Shown here in pieces: positions 34,474 through 43,156 of a DNA stretch of 64,000 nt (position 1 is the first letter of the stretch; each line of letters opens with the position of its first letter). Position numbers and translations under genes: made by a program. The stretch covers positions 744,001-808,000 of the forward strand of contig NZ_QNUM01000001.1 of assembly GCF_003574655.1 (NCBI RefSeq), in the 5' to 3' direction. The notes under the pieces are model-generated. The model was not told the origin of the DNA, did no database searches, and saw nothing but the letters and a program-made list of their open reading frames with translations. The stretch is from Cohaesibacter haloalkalitolerans (GTDB lineage Bacteria > Pseudomonadota > Alphaproteobacteria > Rhizobiales > Cohaesibacteraceae).

Positions 34474-35705
34474 GAGCGCTCGTCCTTTTTGGTATCCTGT
34501 GTCTCGGGCAGTCCGGCGCTGCGGTCGGCGGCATGCAGGAAGCCGTTGATCGCATCGAAGAATTCCGGTTCCTCAAGCAGGAAGGCATCATGGCCCTTGT
34601 CGCTGTCAATCTCGACAAAGCTCACTGAAGCGCCCGCTGCGTTGAGGGCATGGACGATGGTGCGGCTGGCTGTGGTGGGGAAGTGCCAGTCGGAGGTGAA
34701 TGAGACCACGCAGAAGCGGGTCTTCGTCCCCATGAAGGCCTTGGCCAGCTGTCCGTCATAGTCTGCGGCCAGATCGAAATAGTCCATGGCCCGCGTGACA
34801 TAGAGATAGGAGTTGGCGTCGAACCGGTCGACGAAGGTCATGCCCTGATGGTGCAGATAGCTCTCGATCTCGAACTCGGCATCGAAGGAAAAGGCCTTGT
34901 GGTCGCTGTTTTGCAGATTGCGCCCGAATTTGCTCTGCAGCGACTGTTCGGACATGTAGGTGACATGGGCCGCCATCCGCGCAACCGCGAGGCCCTTGCG
35001 CGGGGTGACGCCAAAATCGTGATAGCGCCCGCCATGCCAGTCCAGGTCTGCCATCACGGCCTGACGGCCCACTTCGTAGAAGGCGATATTCTGGGAGGAA
35101 TGGTGCGAGGCGGTGGCAATCAGGATGGCCGATTTGACCCGCTCGGGATAGGCCGCTGCCCATTGCATGGCCTGCATGCCGCCCATGGAGCCGCCAATGA
35201 CACTGAACAGCGTGTCGATGCCCAGATAATCCACCAGCATTGTCTGGGCGCGGACCATGTCGGCCACGGTAATCAGGGGCAGATCAAGGCCATAGCATTT
35301 GCCGGTGGCGGGGTTGATGGACGCCGGACCAGTGGAGCCGGAACAGCCGCCCAGCACATTCGAGCAGATGACATAGTAGCGGTCGGTATCGATCGGCTTG
35401 CCCGGACCAATCATCGTTGACCACCAGCCGGGCTTGCCCGTCACTGGGGACGGGGAGGCGGCATACTGGTCGCCGGTCAGCGCATGGAAGACGAGAATGG
35501 CGTTGGAGCGCTCTTCATTGAGGCTGCCATAGGTCTCGTAGGCGAGCGTGAAGGGGGTCAGTTCGCCGCCAGCATCCAGCTTGAGCGGCTTGTCCGGACC
35601 GAAGGTCACACTGCGACTGGAAGGCGTCAGCGCTTCCTCGGCTGCGCGCTCTTCCCGACTTTTCGCACCGGCATCCGGTTTGTTGCTGTCGGTCGGACTG
35701 TTCAT
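34470..35705 (-). CDS. metX: homoserine O-acyltransferase MetX
   Basis: A 411-residue alpha/beta-hydrolase-fold acyltransferase that acylates homoserine in the first committed step of methionine synthesis. The nucleophile is S173 in GGSMGGMQ; other marks are [37 protein letters not shown] and [12 protein letters not shown], the last giving the catalytic His. Whether acetyl- or succinyl-CoA is used cannot be told here. The start at 35705 was chosen over 35750, which would extend into the candidate leader riboswitch. The first 30 residues are disordered and charged. A SAM-II-like element lies 28-105 bases upstream. Confidence 0.94.
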   Translation of the reverse strand: MNSPTDSNKPDAGAKSREERAAEEALTPSSRSVTFGPDKPLKLDAGGELTPFTLAYETYGSLNEERSNAILVFHALTGDQYAASPSPVTGKPGWWSTMIGPGKPIDTDRYYVICSNVLGGCSGSTGPASINPATGKCYGLDLPLITVADMVRAQTMLVDYLGIDTLFSVIGGSMGGMQAMQWAAAYPERVKSAILIATASHHSSQNIAFYEVGRQAVMADLDWHGGRYHDFGVTPRKGLAVARMAAHVTYMSEQSLQSKFGRNLQNSDHKAFSFDAEFEIESYLHHQGMTFVDRFDANSYLYVTRAMDYFDLAADYDGQLAKAFMGTKTRFCVVSFTSDWHFPTTASRTIVHALNAAGASVSFVEIDSDKGHDAFLLEEPEFFDAINGFLHAADRSAGLPETQDTKKDERS

Positions 35706-35732
35706 GGGGCATTTTCTCCAAAGACGGACTGG

Positions 35733-35810
35733 TTTTTTAGTCTTGTGCAAAGTAGCTAGGGAGCATGGGGGTACAAGTCAAATCTTTTCTTTGCTTTTGT
35801 GGTGCCTCCC
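35733..35810 (-). promoter_or_regulatory. candidate SAM-II-like riboswitch before metX
   Basis: On the minus strand the order is GGGAGGCA, GATTTGA directly followed by CTTGT, then TGCTCCC, ACAAG and CTAAAAAA. GATTTGA and the CTAAAA end match the invariant parts of the alphaproteobacterial SAM-II fold, and CTTGT/ACAAG can form its pseudoknot. GGGAGGCA/TGCTCCC (one bulge) gives P1 in the right order. The spacer between P1 and GATTTGA is about 18 bases longer than normal. An alternative P1 is GCAAAG/CTTTGC. metX is the classical target, and the element ends just before the ribosome-binding region. Confidence 0.5.
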
Positions 35811-35826
35811 TTTTAAGGATACTATC

Positions 35827-35862
35827 CAGCCCATTGGCCAGCCCATTGGCCAGCCAATTGGA
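35827..35862. repeat. three 12-bp direct repeats upstream of metX and chorismate mutase
   Basis: CAGCCCATTGGC occurs twice in a row and a third unit reads CAGCCAATTGGA. The units overlap GGCCAGCC and contain CCAATTGG or CCATTGG symmetry. They lie in the 278-base divergent region and could bind a regulator. Confidence 0.8.
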
Positions 35863-35983
35863 TTTTATCCGATCAAGAGCGGCAAAAGCGCTGAATTCAG
35901 CCTGCTTTTACCGCCTCACGTTTCGCACCAGCCCGCCGTTTTTGTGCGCCTCGCAACGACAGAAAAATGAAGACAGGACGATC

Positions 35984-36829
35984 ATGACCAAAGCCCCGAT
36001 TGAGAGCAAGGAGAAGGACGAACCGACCCTGGACGAACTGCGGCAGCGCATTGACCGCATCGACGAGTCCATCCACCGGCATCTCATCGAGCGGAGCGAG
36101 ATCGTTCAGGCTCTTATCGCCGTCAAACGGACGCACAAGCCCGGGGCTGCCTTTCGGCCCGGACGGGAAATGGACATGATGCGGCGGCTGGTCGGGCGCC
36201 ATCGTGGCATTCTGCCGATCACCACCGTGGAGCATCTCTGGCGCGAGATCATTGCGACCTTCACCCATATGCAGGCCCCCTATGACGTGATCGTCGAGCC
36301 GGGCGTCGAGCTGCGCGATGTGGCCCGTTTCTATTTCGGTTTCACGGTCGGATTCAAGGATGCCAGCGATAGCGCCGGTGTTATCGAGCAGGTCCGACAG
36401 GCGGATGGTTCGGCGCTCGGGCTCATTCATAACCATGCGGAAGCCAAGAGTGCCTGGTGGGTCAATCTGTCCGAGGACGGGGTGCAGGTCATCGGGCGGC
36501 TGCCAGTGATCAAGCAACCGGGGCGTCCGGTCGATCTGGATGCGTTCGTGCTGTCAATGCCGCTGATGGACACCACGGTTCCGGACATGCGCCTTGTCGC
36601 CATCTGCGCTCCGCATGAAGAGGGCGTCGATGCGGCGGTTGCCGCGATGGGTGGTCAGATGATCTCAACGATCATGCAGGAGGGGCATTGTGAATGCCTC
36701 ATCGCGGTTCCTTTCTCGGTGGCCGACGTCGAAGTCGAAAAGCTGACCCGTCTGCCGCACAACCCGATGGTCATTCGCGGCATTGTCGGGGGCTACTGGT
36801 CGCCCATTTCCCTGGTACCTGCCAAGTAG
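35984..36829 (+). CDS. chorismate mutase with long C-terminal domain
   Basis: A 281-residue protein. Residues 15-100 form an AroQ-type helical chorismate mutase: LDELRQRIDRIDESIHRHLIERSEIVQALIAVK, then RPGREMDMMRRLV and HLWREIIATF, which keep the Arg and Lys residues of the active site. The remaining 180 residues (from PYDVIVEPGVELRDVARFYFG) are not prephenate dehydratase or dehydrogenase, and I do not recognise them; they include ALGLIHNHAEAKSAWWVNLSEDG and HCECLIAVPF. It converts chorismate to prephenate at the Tyr/Phe branch. It begins a run with hisC and tyrC, a conserved alphaproteobacterial arrangement. Confidence 0.88.
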   Translation: MTKAPIESKEKDEPTLDELRQRIDRIDESIHRHLIERSEIVQALIAVKRTHKPGAAFRPGREMDMMRRLVGRHRGILPITTVEHLWREIIATFTHMQAPYDVIVEPGVELRDVARFYFGFTVGFKDASDSAGVIEQVRQADGSALGLIHNHAEAKSAWWVNLSEDGVQVIGRLPVIKQPGRPVDLDAFVLSMPLMDTTVPDMRLVAICAPHEEGVDAAVAAMGGQMISTIMQEGHCECLIAVPFSVADVEVEKLTRLPHNPMVIRGIVGGYWSPISLVPAK

Positions 36830-37007
36830 CCTGCCCGGAGGAATGGCGAATTCTTCTTGTTTGCCAAGATTCTCCGTTAAAACGCATGATTCTTCATGAA
36901 TCTGGGCCTTTGCCGCAGTTGCCGGAGCTTTTTGCTTGAATGGGGTTCTGCCTTGGCTGTAAGACAGGCCCAGTGTAAAACCAGACTAATTTTTCAGGAG
37001 TGGTCAA

Positions 37008-38117
37008 ATGTCCTCTTCCGGACAGCCTAAACGGCCTCAACCGCGTGATGGGCTTCTCGATATCCCGCTTTACGTTCCCGGCAAGGCCGAGATCGATGGC
37101 GCAGCGCCCATCCACAAATTGTCGTCCAACGAATCCCCTTTCGGCGCCAGCTCGAAGGCGATGGACGCTTTCCGTCAGATGACCGGCAATCTGGAGCTTT
37201 ATCCGGATGGTGGCAGTGTCGTTCTGCGCGGTGTGATCGGTGAGGTCTATGGTCTCCATCCGGACCGCATCCTGTGTGGTGCCGGGTCGGACGAGGTGAT
37301 CAGCCTATTGTGCTACACCTTCCTTGAGAAGGGCGACGAGGCGATCTACAGCGAATATGGTTTTGCTGTCTACCCGATTGCCATGCGGGCTGCCGGTGGC
37401 GTTCCTGTCATCGCCAAGGAACAGGACATGACGACGGATGTCGACGCCATTCTGGCTGCGGTGACCGACAAGACCAAGATGGTCTTTCTTGCCAACCCGA
37501 ACAATCCGACCGGCACCTATATTCCGTCTTCGGAAGTGCGCCGCCTGCATGCAGGCCTGCCGCCGCACGTTCTGCTGGTGCTGGATGCCGCCTATTCGGA
37601 ATTCGTCACCCGCAGCGATTACGAGGCTGGCGTCGAGCTGGCGTCGACCAGCGAGAATGTGGTCATGACGCGCACCTTCTCTAAGGTCTATGGCCTTGCC
37701 TCCCTGCGCCTTGGCTGGTGCTACGGACCGCAGGCCGTGATTGATGCGATGAACCGCATCCGTCCGCCGTTCAATATTTCCGGGGCGGCCCAGGCCGCCG
37801 GTGTTGCTGCGCTGCGCGATCAGGACTTCATCCGCAAGGCCGTCAAGCATAATGAAGAATGGCTGCCCAAGACCTCCGCCGCGCTGGAAGCGCTGGGGCT
37901 GAAGGTCACGCCGAGCGTGGGCAACTTCATTCTCATTCACTTCCCCGACACTCCGGGCAAGAGTGCCGTTGAGGCCGATGCCTATCTGCTGTCCAAGGGC
38001 TGCGTTCTGCGTCAGGTCGGGTCCTATGCCCTGCCGAATGCCTTGCGCATGACCATCGGCACGGCGGAAGCATGTGAAGCCGTGATCGGCCATCTAGCGG
38101 ACTTCCTCAAAGGGTAA
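37008..38117 (+). CDS. hisC: histidinol-phosphate / aromatic aminotransferase
   Basis: A 369-residue PLP enzyme of fold type I. The PLP lysine is K226 in TRTFSKVYGLASLRLG; other marks are LSSNESPFGAS near residue 39, NPNNPTGTY and DAAYSEF. The family converts imidazole acetol-phosphate to histidinol-phosphate. In this context, between chorismate mutase and tyrC, it may also transaminate prephenate, phenylpyruvate or hydroxyphenylpyruvate, as is known for the HisC copy in this cluster. GGAG lies ten bases before the start at 37008. Only five bases separate it from tyrC. Confidence 0.92.
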   Translation: MSSSGQPKRPQPRDGLLDIPLYVPGKAEIDGAAPIHKLSSNESPFGASSKAMDAFRQMTGNLELYPDGGSVVLRGVIGEVYGLHPDRILCGAGSDEVISLLCYTFLEKGDEAIYSEYGFAVYPIAMRAAGGVPVIAKEQDMTTDVDAILAAVTDKTKMVFLANPNNPTGTYIPSSEVRRLHAGLPPHVLLVLDAAYSEFVTRSDYEAGVELASTSENVVMTRTFSKVYGLASLRLGWCYGPQAVIDAMNRIRPPFNISGAAQAAGVAALRDQDFIRKAVKHNEEWLPKTSAALEALGLKVTPSVGNFILIHFPDTPGKSAVEADAYLLSKGCVLRQVGSYALPNALRMTIGTAEACEAVIGHLADFLKG

Positions 38118-38122
38118 ATTGG

Positions 38123-39097
38123 ATGACAGAGTTTCTTTTCAAGCGCATGACCCTGATCGGGATCGGTCTTCTGGGGTCTTCCATTTCTTTGGCAGCGCGA
38201 CAGAAGGGTCTGGTCGAGCATATCGCGGTCCATACGCGGTCTGCCGCTACCCTGGCGAGGGCGGAAGAGCTGGGCTTGGGAGACAGTTATCACAGCGATA
38301 TGGCTGAGAGCGTCAAGGATGCCGATTTCGTGGTGGTCTGCACCCCGGTTGGCGTCTGCGAAACCGTGGCCAAGGTAATCGCTCCGCATCTCAAGGAAGG
38401 TGCCATCGTCACCGACGTTGGCTCTGTCAAGATGTCGATCATCCGTCAGATGCAGCCACATCTGCCCAAGACCGTGCATTTTGTTCCCGGTCATCCGATT
38501 GCCGGTACTGAAGAATCCGGCCCGGATGCCGGCTTTGCCGAGCTGTTCATCAACCGCTGGTGCATTCTGACCCCACCGGAAGGAACGGACCCAGCGGCGA
38601 TCGAAAAGGTCAAGACCTTCTGGACGACGGTTGGCTCAAACGTGGAGCTGATGGATGCCCATCATCATGACAATGTGCTGGCCATCACCTCGCATCTGCC
38701 GCATCTGATCGCCTATAATATCGTCGGTACCGCATCGGATCTGGAAATGGTGACCAATTCCGAGGTCATCAAATATTCCGCCGGTGGTTTCCGTGACTTT
38801 ACCCGTATTGCGGCGTCTGACCCGACCATGTGGCGGGACGTTTTCCTGCACAACAAGGAAGCGGCGCTGGAAATGCTGGGGCGCTTCACTGAAGATCTGA
38901 CGGCATTGCAGCGGGCCATTCGCTGGGGGGACGGGGACGCGTTGTTCGATCTGTTCTCACGCACTCGCTCGATCCGCCGCAGCATCATTGATGCCGGTCA
39001 GGAAATTGCCGCATCGGACTTCGGTCGTCATCTCAAGGATGGCGAAACCCATGCGCCGGCACTCAACAGCGACGATCACGAACATACGGCCGGGTGA
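38123..39097 (+). CDS. tyrC: prephenate/arogenate dehydrogenase
   Basis: A 324-residue NAD(P)-dependent enzyme of tyrosine synthesis. The Rossmann motif is LIGIGLLGSSISLAAR (residues 10-25). HFVPGHPIAGTEESGPDAGFAELF is the hallmark substrate loop of cyclohexadienyl dehydrogenases, and HHHDNVLAITSHLPHLIAYN carries conserved histidines. The C-terminal part is helical. It can oxidise prephenate and/or arogenate; which one is not decidable. It starts five bases after hisC, so it is surely cotranscribed. Confidence 0.92.
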   Translation: MTEFLFKRMTLIGIGLLGSSISLAARQKGLVEHIAVHTRSAATLARAEELGLGDSYHSDMAESVKDADFVVVCTPVGVCETVAKVIAPHLKEGAIVTDVGSVKMSIIRQMQPHLPKTVHFVPGHPIAGTEESGPDAGFAELFINRWCILTPPEGTDPAAIEKVKTFWTTVGSNVELMDAHHHDNVLAITSHLPHLIAYNIVGTASDLEMVTNSEVIKYSAGGFRDFTRIAASDPTMWRDVFLHNKEAALEMLGRFTEDLTALQRAIRWGDGDALFDLFSRTRSIRRSIIDAGQEIAASDFGRHLKDGETHAPALNSDDHEHTAG

Positions 39098-39143
39098 GCT
39101 GGCTGAGGCTGGCCCGTTGCGGGCGGACTTTCAAAATCGCTAT

Positions 39144-40199
39144 CTAACGAATTGGAGGCAGGGTTCCCAGAGGCAGGAATCCTGCCTTTATCGCACCATT
39201 GGTCAGGGTGATCTTGACTTCTGAGCCGACCATATCTCCGTCTTTCACCGGTTTGCCCATGAGCTGGAGACCGGTCAGCGGGCCGTTGAAGCCATCACGT
39301 TTGGCCGTCAGCTCGCTCTTGATGCGGGCGGTATCGATGGTGGGGTTGAGAATGCGCAGCATGAGGGTGCCGTTGGCAAGGCCAGCCTGACTGAAGGCGA
39401 TGTCGCCTCTCAGCCTGAGGGTCTTCTGGCCGATCTTCATCCAGCCGTCGATGTCCCTGATCCTGCCCGACTGCTGCAGCCACAGCCCGGTCGGGTTGCG
39501 GCGATCACGCATCAGGGCGTTGAGCCCGTCAACGGCGGTGAATGTCATTTCGCCATTGAGGATGGGAATCTGGTCGATCGATAGCTCACTGGCCTTCAAG
39601 GTCATGTCCAGATCGCCGCCAGCTTCAGGATTTGGGCTGGCATCCACAGACAGGGCGTCGGCCCGGATGGCGCCGAAGGATGGGCCGAATGCGGTGTTGC
39701 TGGCACTGAGTGTGGCATCTTCTGCGCTGAAGGAAACGGCCCTGACAATGTCGGGCGGGGTGAGCATCACCGATCCGAGGATGCGACTGCCGGTTACTTC
39801 GATGCTCTGTCCGAGCATGGCCTGCTCGATATGCAATGGTGCGCTGGTTTCCACCGATGCCCGATCCGGCGCGTTGAGTTGCCAGTAGACCTGCACGGGG
39901 CCACCGCTGATCTGCCAGCCGGAGTCCGGGTCCCTGATGGCATAGGACGAGCAGTCAAGGGCGAGCCGGACCGGATAGCCGCCCAGTGCCCGGTCGCCAC
40001 AGGTCATCACGCGTTGGCCATTGACCTCGCGGGCGACGATGCGATCGACCAGCTGTTGCGTGGTGGTATAGCTGAAATACCAGAAGGCAGACCAGCCTGC
40101 GAACAGCAGGGCACAGATGAGTACTAGCCCCAAGAGCAACCGTCTGGAGCCGCTTTTCGTCTTTGGCCTGTCCGTTCTCTGAGATGACATTGCTGGCAT
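39144..40199 (-). CDS. DUF2125-family membrane-anchored protein
   Basis: A 351-residue protein with a short basic N-terminus, one membrane helix (LLLGLVLICALLFAGWSAFWYF, within residues 20-45) and a large periplasmic part. WYFSYTTTQQLVDRIV, CGDRALGGYPVRLALDCSS and the following beta-rich region match the alphaproteobacterial DUF2125 family, which has no known function and often sits next to tyrC. It converges on tyrC. Start codons at 40199 and 40190 are both possible; neither has a strong Shine-Dalgarno. Confidence 0.82.
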   Translation of the reverse strand: MPAMSSQRTDRPKTKSGSRRLLLGLVLICALLFAGWSAFWYFSYTTTQQLVDRIVAREVNGQRVMTCGDRALGGYPVRLALDCSSYAIRDPDSGWQISGGPVQVYWQLNAPDRASVETSAPLHIEQAMLGQSIEVTGSRILGSVMLTPPDIVRAVSFSAEDATLSASNTAFGPSFGAIRADALSVDASPNPEAGGDLDMTLKASELSIDQIPILNGEMTFTAVDGLNALMRDRRNPTGLWLQQSGRIRDIDGWMKIGQKTLRLRGDIAFSQAGLANGTLMLRILNPTIDTARIKSELTAKRDGFNGPLTGLQLMGKPVKDGDMVGSEVKITLTNGAIKAGFLPLGTLPPIR

Positions 40200-40340
40200 T
40201 TGGCGCTCGTTCTGTTGCAAATCACGACCGGGATTGATATTCCCTTTCCCTTGTTGCGTCATCTTATGGCGCAATCATGGCGTTTGAAACCACTGATGCG
40301 CCTTTTATGCGTTTTGGACAATAGGATGGAGGCAAACCGG

Positions 40341-40880
40341 ATGCGGGATCTGTGGGTCTTTGGATATGGGTCACTGATGTGGCGCCCGGGGTTCGACTTC
40401 GAGGAATCCTATATCGGAACCCTTGATGGCTATCATCGCGCCCTGTGTGTCTATTCCCATGTCCACAGGGGTACGCCGGAGAGGCCCGGGCTGGTGATGG
40501 GGCTGAGCGAAGGCGGGCACTGTCAGGGCATGGTGTTCCGGGTCGCTGCAGAACAGCGCGATAACGTGATCGCCTATCTGCGCGAGCGCGAGCAGGTCAC
40601 CTCGGTTTATCTGGAGGAATTCGTGCCGGTTGTCATCGCCTCGGTGATGGCCGGTGGCCAGTCGCGGACGGTTGAGGCTATCACCTATGTTGCCGACACG
40701 ACGCATCGGCAATATGCGGGCATGCTTTCCATTGAGGAACAGGTGCGCATTGTCTCGCAAGGCCATGGTCAGGCCGGGCCCAATATCGACTATGTGCTCA
40801 ACACGGTGGATCACCTGCGCGACATTCACATCGAAGACAGGGCATTGTTCGATCTGGCGGATCAATTGCGGCAGGGCTGA
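40341..40880 (+). CDS. ChaC-type gamma-glutamylcyclotransferase
   Basis: A 179-residue cytoplasmic enzyme that releases 5-oxoproline from gamma-glutamyl compounds, probably glutathione. The binding motif is FGYGSLMWRPGF near the N-terminus; RALCVYSHVHRGTPERPGLVMGL and CQGMVFRV follow, and a glutamate in YLREREQ is the likely catalytic residue. The whole pattern is ChaC-like. The start at 40341 follows GGAGG nine bases upstream; an in-frame ATG at 40326 overlaps that site. It is divergent from the DUF2125 gene. Confidence 0.9.
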   Translation: MRDLWVFGYGSLMWRPGFDFEESYIGTLDGYHRALCVYSHVHRGTPERPGLVMGLSEGGHCQGMVFRVAAEQRDNVIAYLREREQVTSVYLEEFVPVVIASVMAGGQSRTVEAITYVADTTHRQYAGMLSIEEQVRIVSQGHGQAGPNIDYVLNTVDHLRDIHIEDRALFDLADQLRQG

Positions 40881-40948
40881 TGGTCGGCCGCGCCTTCACC
40901 CGCTGTCGTCTGACGCTTCGGGGGCGGGCATGATATGGTGAGCAAGGC

Positions 40949-41311
40949 TCAGGCTCTCAGAAGACAGGTTTCCTTGCCTGCATCCCGCGACAGGTCGGTA
41001 ATGACCTGTTGCCGCTCCCGCTTACTGCCAGCCAGCAGATGCACATAGACCGTCAGATTCTCGATCTCGGCAGGGGCGATATCCTTGAAGGCGTTGGGAG
41101 ACAGATCAGAAATCTCGCCGATCCATTTCAACTGGGTCGGCGTGTCGCCATTGGCTTCCGTTGCCAGAAGCAGGATGCATTGTTCGAAGCTGGAGATGTC
41201 ATCCGGGGCAATCTGGCTGAAAATATAGCGCGCGCCGCTCTCGCTCTGCCAGTAGCAGAAACGGTTGCGCAGACTGTCGTCAGCAAATTTTCCAAAGGCG
41301 CCCAGTGGCAT
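40949..41311 (-). CDS. uncharacterised small cytoplasmic protein
   Basis: A 120-residue protein without signal peptide or membrane helix. It begins MPLGAFGKFADDSLRNRFCYW; the middle has DISSFEQCILLLATEANGD and the end NLTVYVHLLAGSKRERQQVI. I recognise no family. The ATG at 41311 is preceded by GGGGA; a TTG 12 codons upstream is less likely. It stands alone between the convergent cyclotransferase gene and plsC. Confidence 0.65.
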   Translation of the reverse strand: MPLGAFGKFADDSLRNRFCYWQSESGARYIFSQIAPDDISSFEQCILLLATEANGDTPTQLKWIGEISDLSPNAFKDIAPAEIENLTVYVHLLAGSKRERQQVITDLSRDAGKETCLLRA

Positions 41312-41431
41312 TGCCAATCCCCAATTGTCGAGTCTTGATAGGAACAAAACTAGAACATTTTCATTTGAAATGCAACTTGTTCCTTAACCACATTATGTAG
41401 TGCGATTCTTGGAAAATACAATATTTAGAAT

Positions 41432-42193
41432 CTAGATCTTGATATCTGCCGGGGGAGGGAGCGTGTCGCTGGCAGCGCGTGCTTCGGAAATCAGCCGATT
41501 TGAATTGGATTCGATCGTTTCACTAAGTTGTTCGAAAAACGCTCTCATTTCCATTCCGGGCTCAATTGGCGGCAGAATCTCGATGATGATCTTGCCGGAG
41601 CGGCGAATCACGCTGCCCTTGGGCCAGAACAGGCCGGTGTTGAGCGCCACCGGATAGCAGGGCACCTTGAGGGCGTGGTAGATGTGGCTGATACCGAATT
41701 TGTAGGCCGGTTCCGTGTCGGGCCGTCGGCGGGTGCCTTCGGGAAAGATGATCAGCTGGCGATTGTTGTTGGTCATCTTCTTGCGGGCTTCCTTGAGCAT
41801 GTCGCGCAGGGCCTTGAGCCCGGCACTGCGGTCAATGGGAATCATGTCGGTCTTCAGAAGAGCCCAGCCAAACAGCGGATAGCGCAGCAGCTCGCGCTTC
41901 AGGATGAACAGCGGGTCGTCTACCAGTGGCACGAGGGCAAAGGTTTCAAACGCGCTCATATGCTTGGCAGCAAGAATGATGCTCTGTCCCTTCGGCAGTA
42001 GGTCCAACCCACGGACTTCGTAGCTTCCGCCGACGATCACGGTGAACAGCCGGGCGCAGACATGAGCCCAGACGCCGGCGAGCCGGACGAGATAGCGACG
42101 GGGCAACGGATAGGTGGCGATGGAAAGGATCAGCATGAGTGCTGTCGCCAGATAGAAGGCGATGTTGAAGAGCATGGAGCGGATAATCAGCAT
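41432..42193 (-). CDS. plsC: 1-acyl-sn-glycerol-3-phosphate acyltransferase
   Basis: A 253-residue membrane-associated acyltransferase of phospholipid synthesis that adds the second acyl chain to lysophosphatidate. An N-terminal hydrophobic segment (residues 7-28) is followed by the catalytic H78 in KHMSAFETF, an HX4E variant of the usual HX4D that is common in alphaproteobacterial PlsC. The acceptor motif is IIFPEGTRRRP, and VPCYPVALNTGLFWP completes the fold. It stands in the conserved ftsE-ftsX-ydcF-plsC order on this strand. Confidence 0.92.
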   Translation of the reverse strand: MLIIRSMLFNIAFYLATALMLILSIATYPLPRRYLVRLAGVWAHVCARLFTVIVGGSYEVRGLDLLPKGQSIILAAKHMSAFETFALVPLVDDPLFILKRELLRYPLFGWALLKTDMIPIDRSAGLKALRDMLKEARKKMTNNNRQLIIFPEGTRRRPDTEPAYKFGISHIYHALKVPCYPVALNTGLFWPKGSVIRRSGKIIIEILPPIEPGMEMRAFFEQLSETIESNSNRLISEARAASDTLPPPADIKI

Positions 42194-42413
42194 CTTGGTC
42201 TTGTTTCGCGTCTCGAAGTGCCGGGCCGGTCTTTCCAGTTGCAGAGATCGGCTGGCACGCAGTTGCCATCAGTAACATGGGCGCCCGGCGGGGTATCGCG
42301 AGGGCGGCCATTCTGGGTCATTTATCAATGAATTCCCCGGTACTGTCCAGTGGCATCATTGGCGCGGGCGGGAGAGGGAAGATGCACCTTCGGCTAGACT
42401 GTTCTGTGCAGCC

Positions 42414-43085
42414 TCATGTTTCCGGCCCTGTCGGGACGGGCGCAGGGGCGCGGCGGTGACTCAGGAGGCGTTCCGTGGTGCCATGCAGCACCGAGGCGAG
42501 CAGCTTGAAATATTCCTTGGTCAGCAGATGCAGCGTGTTCCAGTTGGACAGGCGCGAGAGCAGGGGCTTGTCCGCTGGCCCGGCGACCAGATCGCTCTGG
42601 AAGTCCACCTCGGGGGCAGCCCTGCGCATTTCCAGCAGAGTGCGGGGCATGTGATAGGCGCTGGTGACGATGATCAGGCTCTTGAAGGCATTTTCCCTTG
42701 CCCAGAGTGCCGTCTGGGTGGCGTTGGCAACGGTGTTGAGCGCTTCCCGGTCGAGATCGACACAGCAATTGATGACGTCATCGGGCAGGTCGAAGCGGGC
42801 GAACATCGTCCGGTCGGTGTTCCTGTAGTGGACGCCGGAAATCAGCAGCTTGTGCCCCTTGCCTTCCTTGAGAAGCTGGATGGCCCGTTCCAGCCGACCA
42901 GCCCCGCCAGTAACCACCACGATGGCATCGGCATTGCGCGGTGTGGTCTCGTGGGCGGTCAGGGAATAGCCCACGAAGAAGACCCAGCCTGCTGTCAGAA
43001 CACACAGACCCAGAAGGGTCGCTAGGACCACAGCAAACAGCGCTCTTCCGAGAGCTGATCCTGGGGTGGTGTTACGAAGAGGCAT
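42414..43085 (-). CDS. YdcF/SanA-family DUF218 protein
   Basis: A 223-residue protein with one N-terminal membrane helix (about 14-38) and a DUF218 domain facing the periplasm. Motifs: ADAIVVVTGGAGRLERA, LLISGVHYRN, ALNTVANATQTALWARENAF and VTSAYHMPRTLLEMRRA. The family is linked to envelope integrity (SanA, ElyC) but its reaction is uncertain. It lies between ftsX and plsC on the same strand, a common rhizobial arrangement. Confidence 0.87.
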   Translation of the reverse strand: MPLRNTTPGSALGRALFAVVLATLLGLCVLTAGWVFFVGYSLTAHETTPRNADAIVVVTGGAGRLERAIQLLKEGKGHKLLISGVHYRNTDRTMFARFDLPDDVINCCVDLDREALNTVANATQTALWARENAFKSLIIVTSAYHMPRTLLEMRRAAPEVDFQSDLVAGPADKPLLSRLSNWNTLHLLTKEYFKLLASVLHGTTERLLSHRRAPAPVPTGPET

Positions 43086-43156
43086 TCCGGGTCCGCACAG
43101 TTTCTGTTTATTGGTCTTATCGACATTCGGGCGCCTGCTGTCGAGGCAAATTGCTC

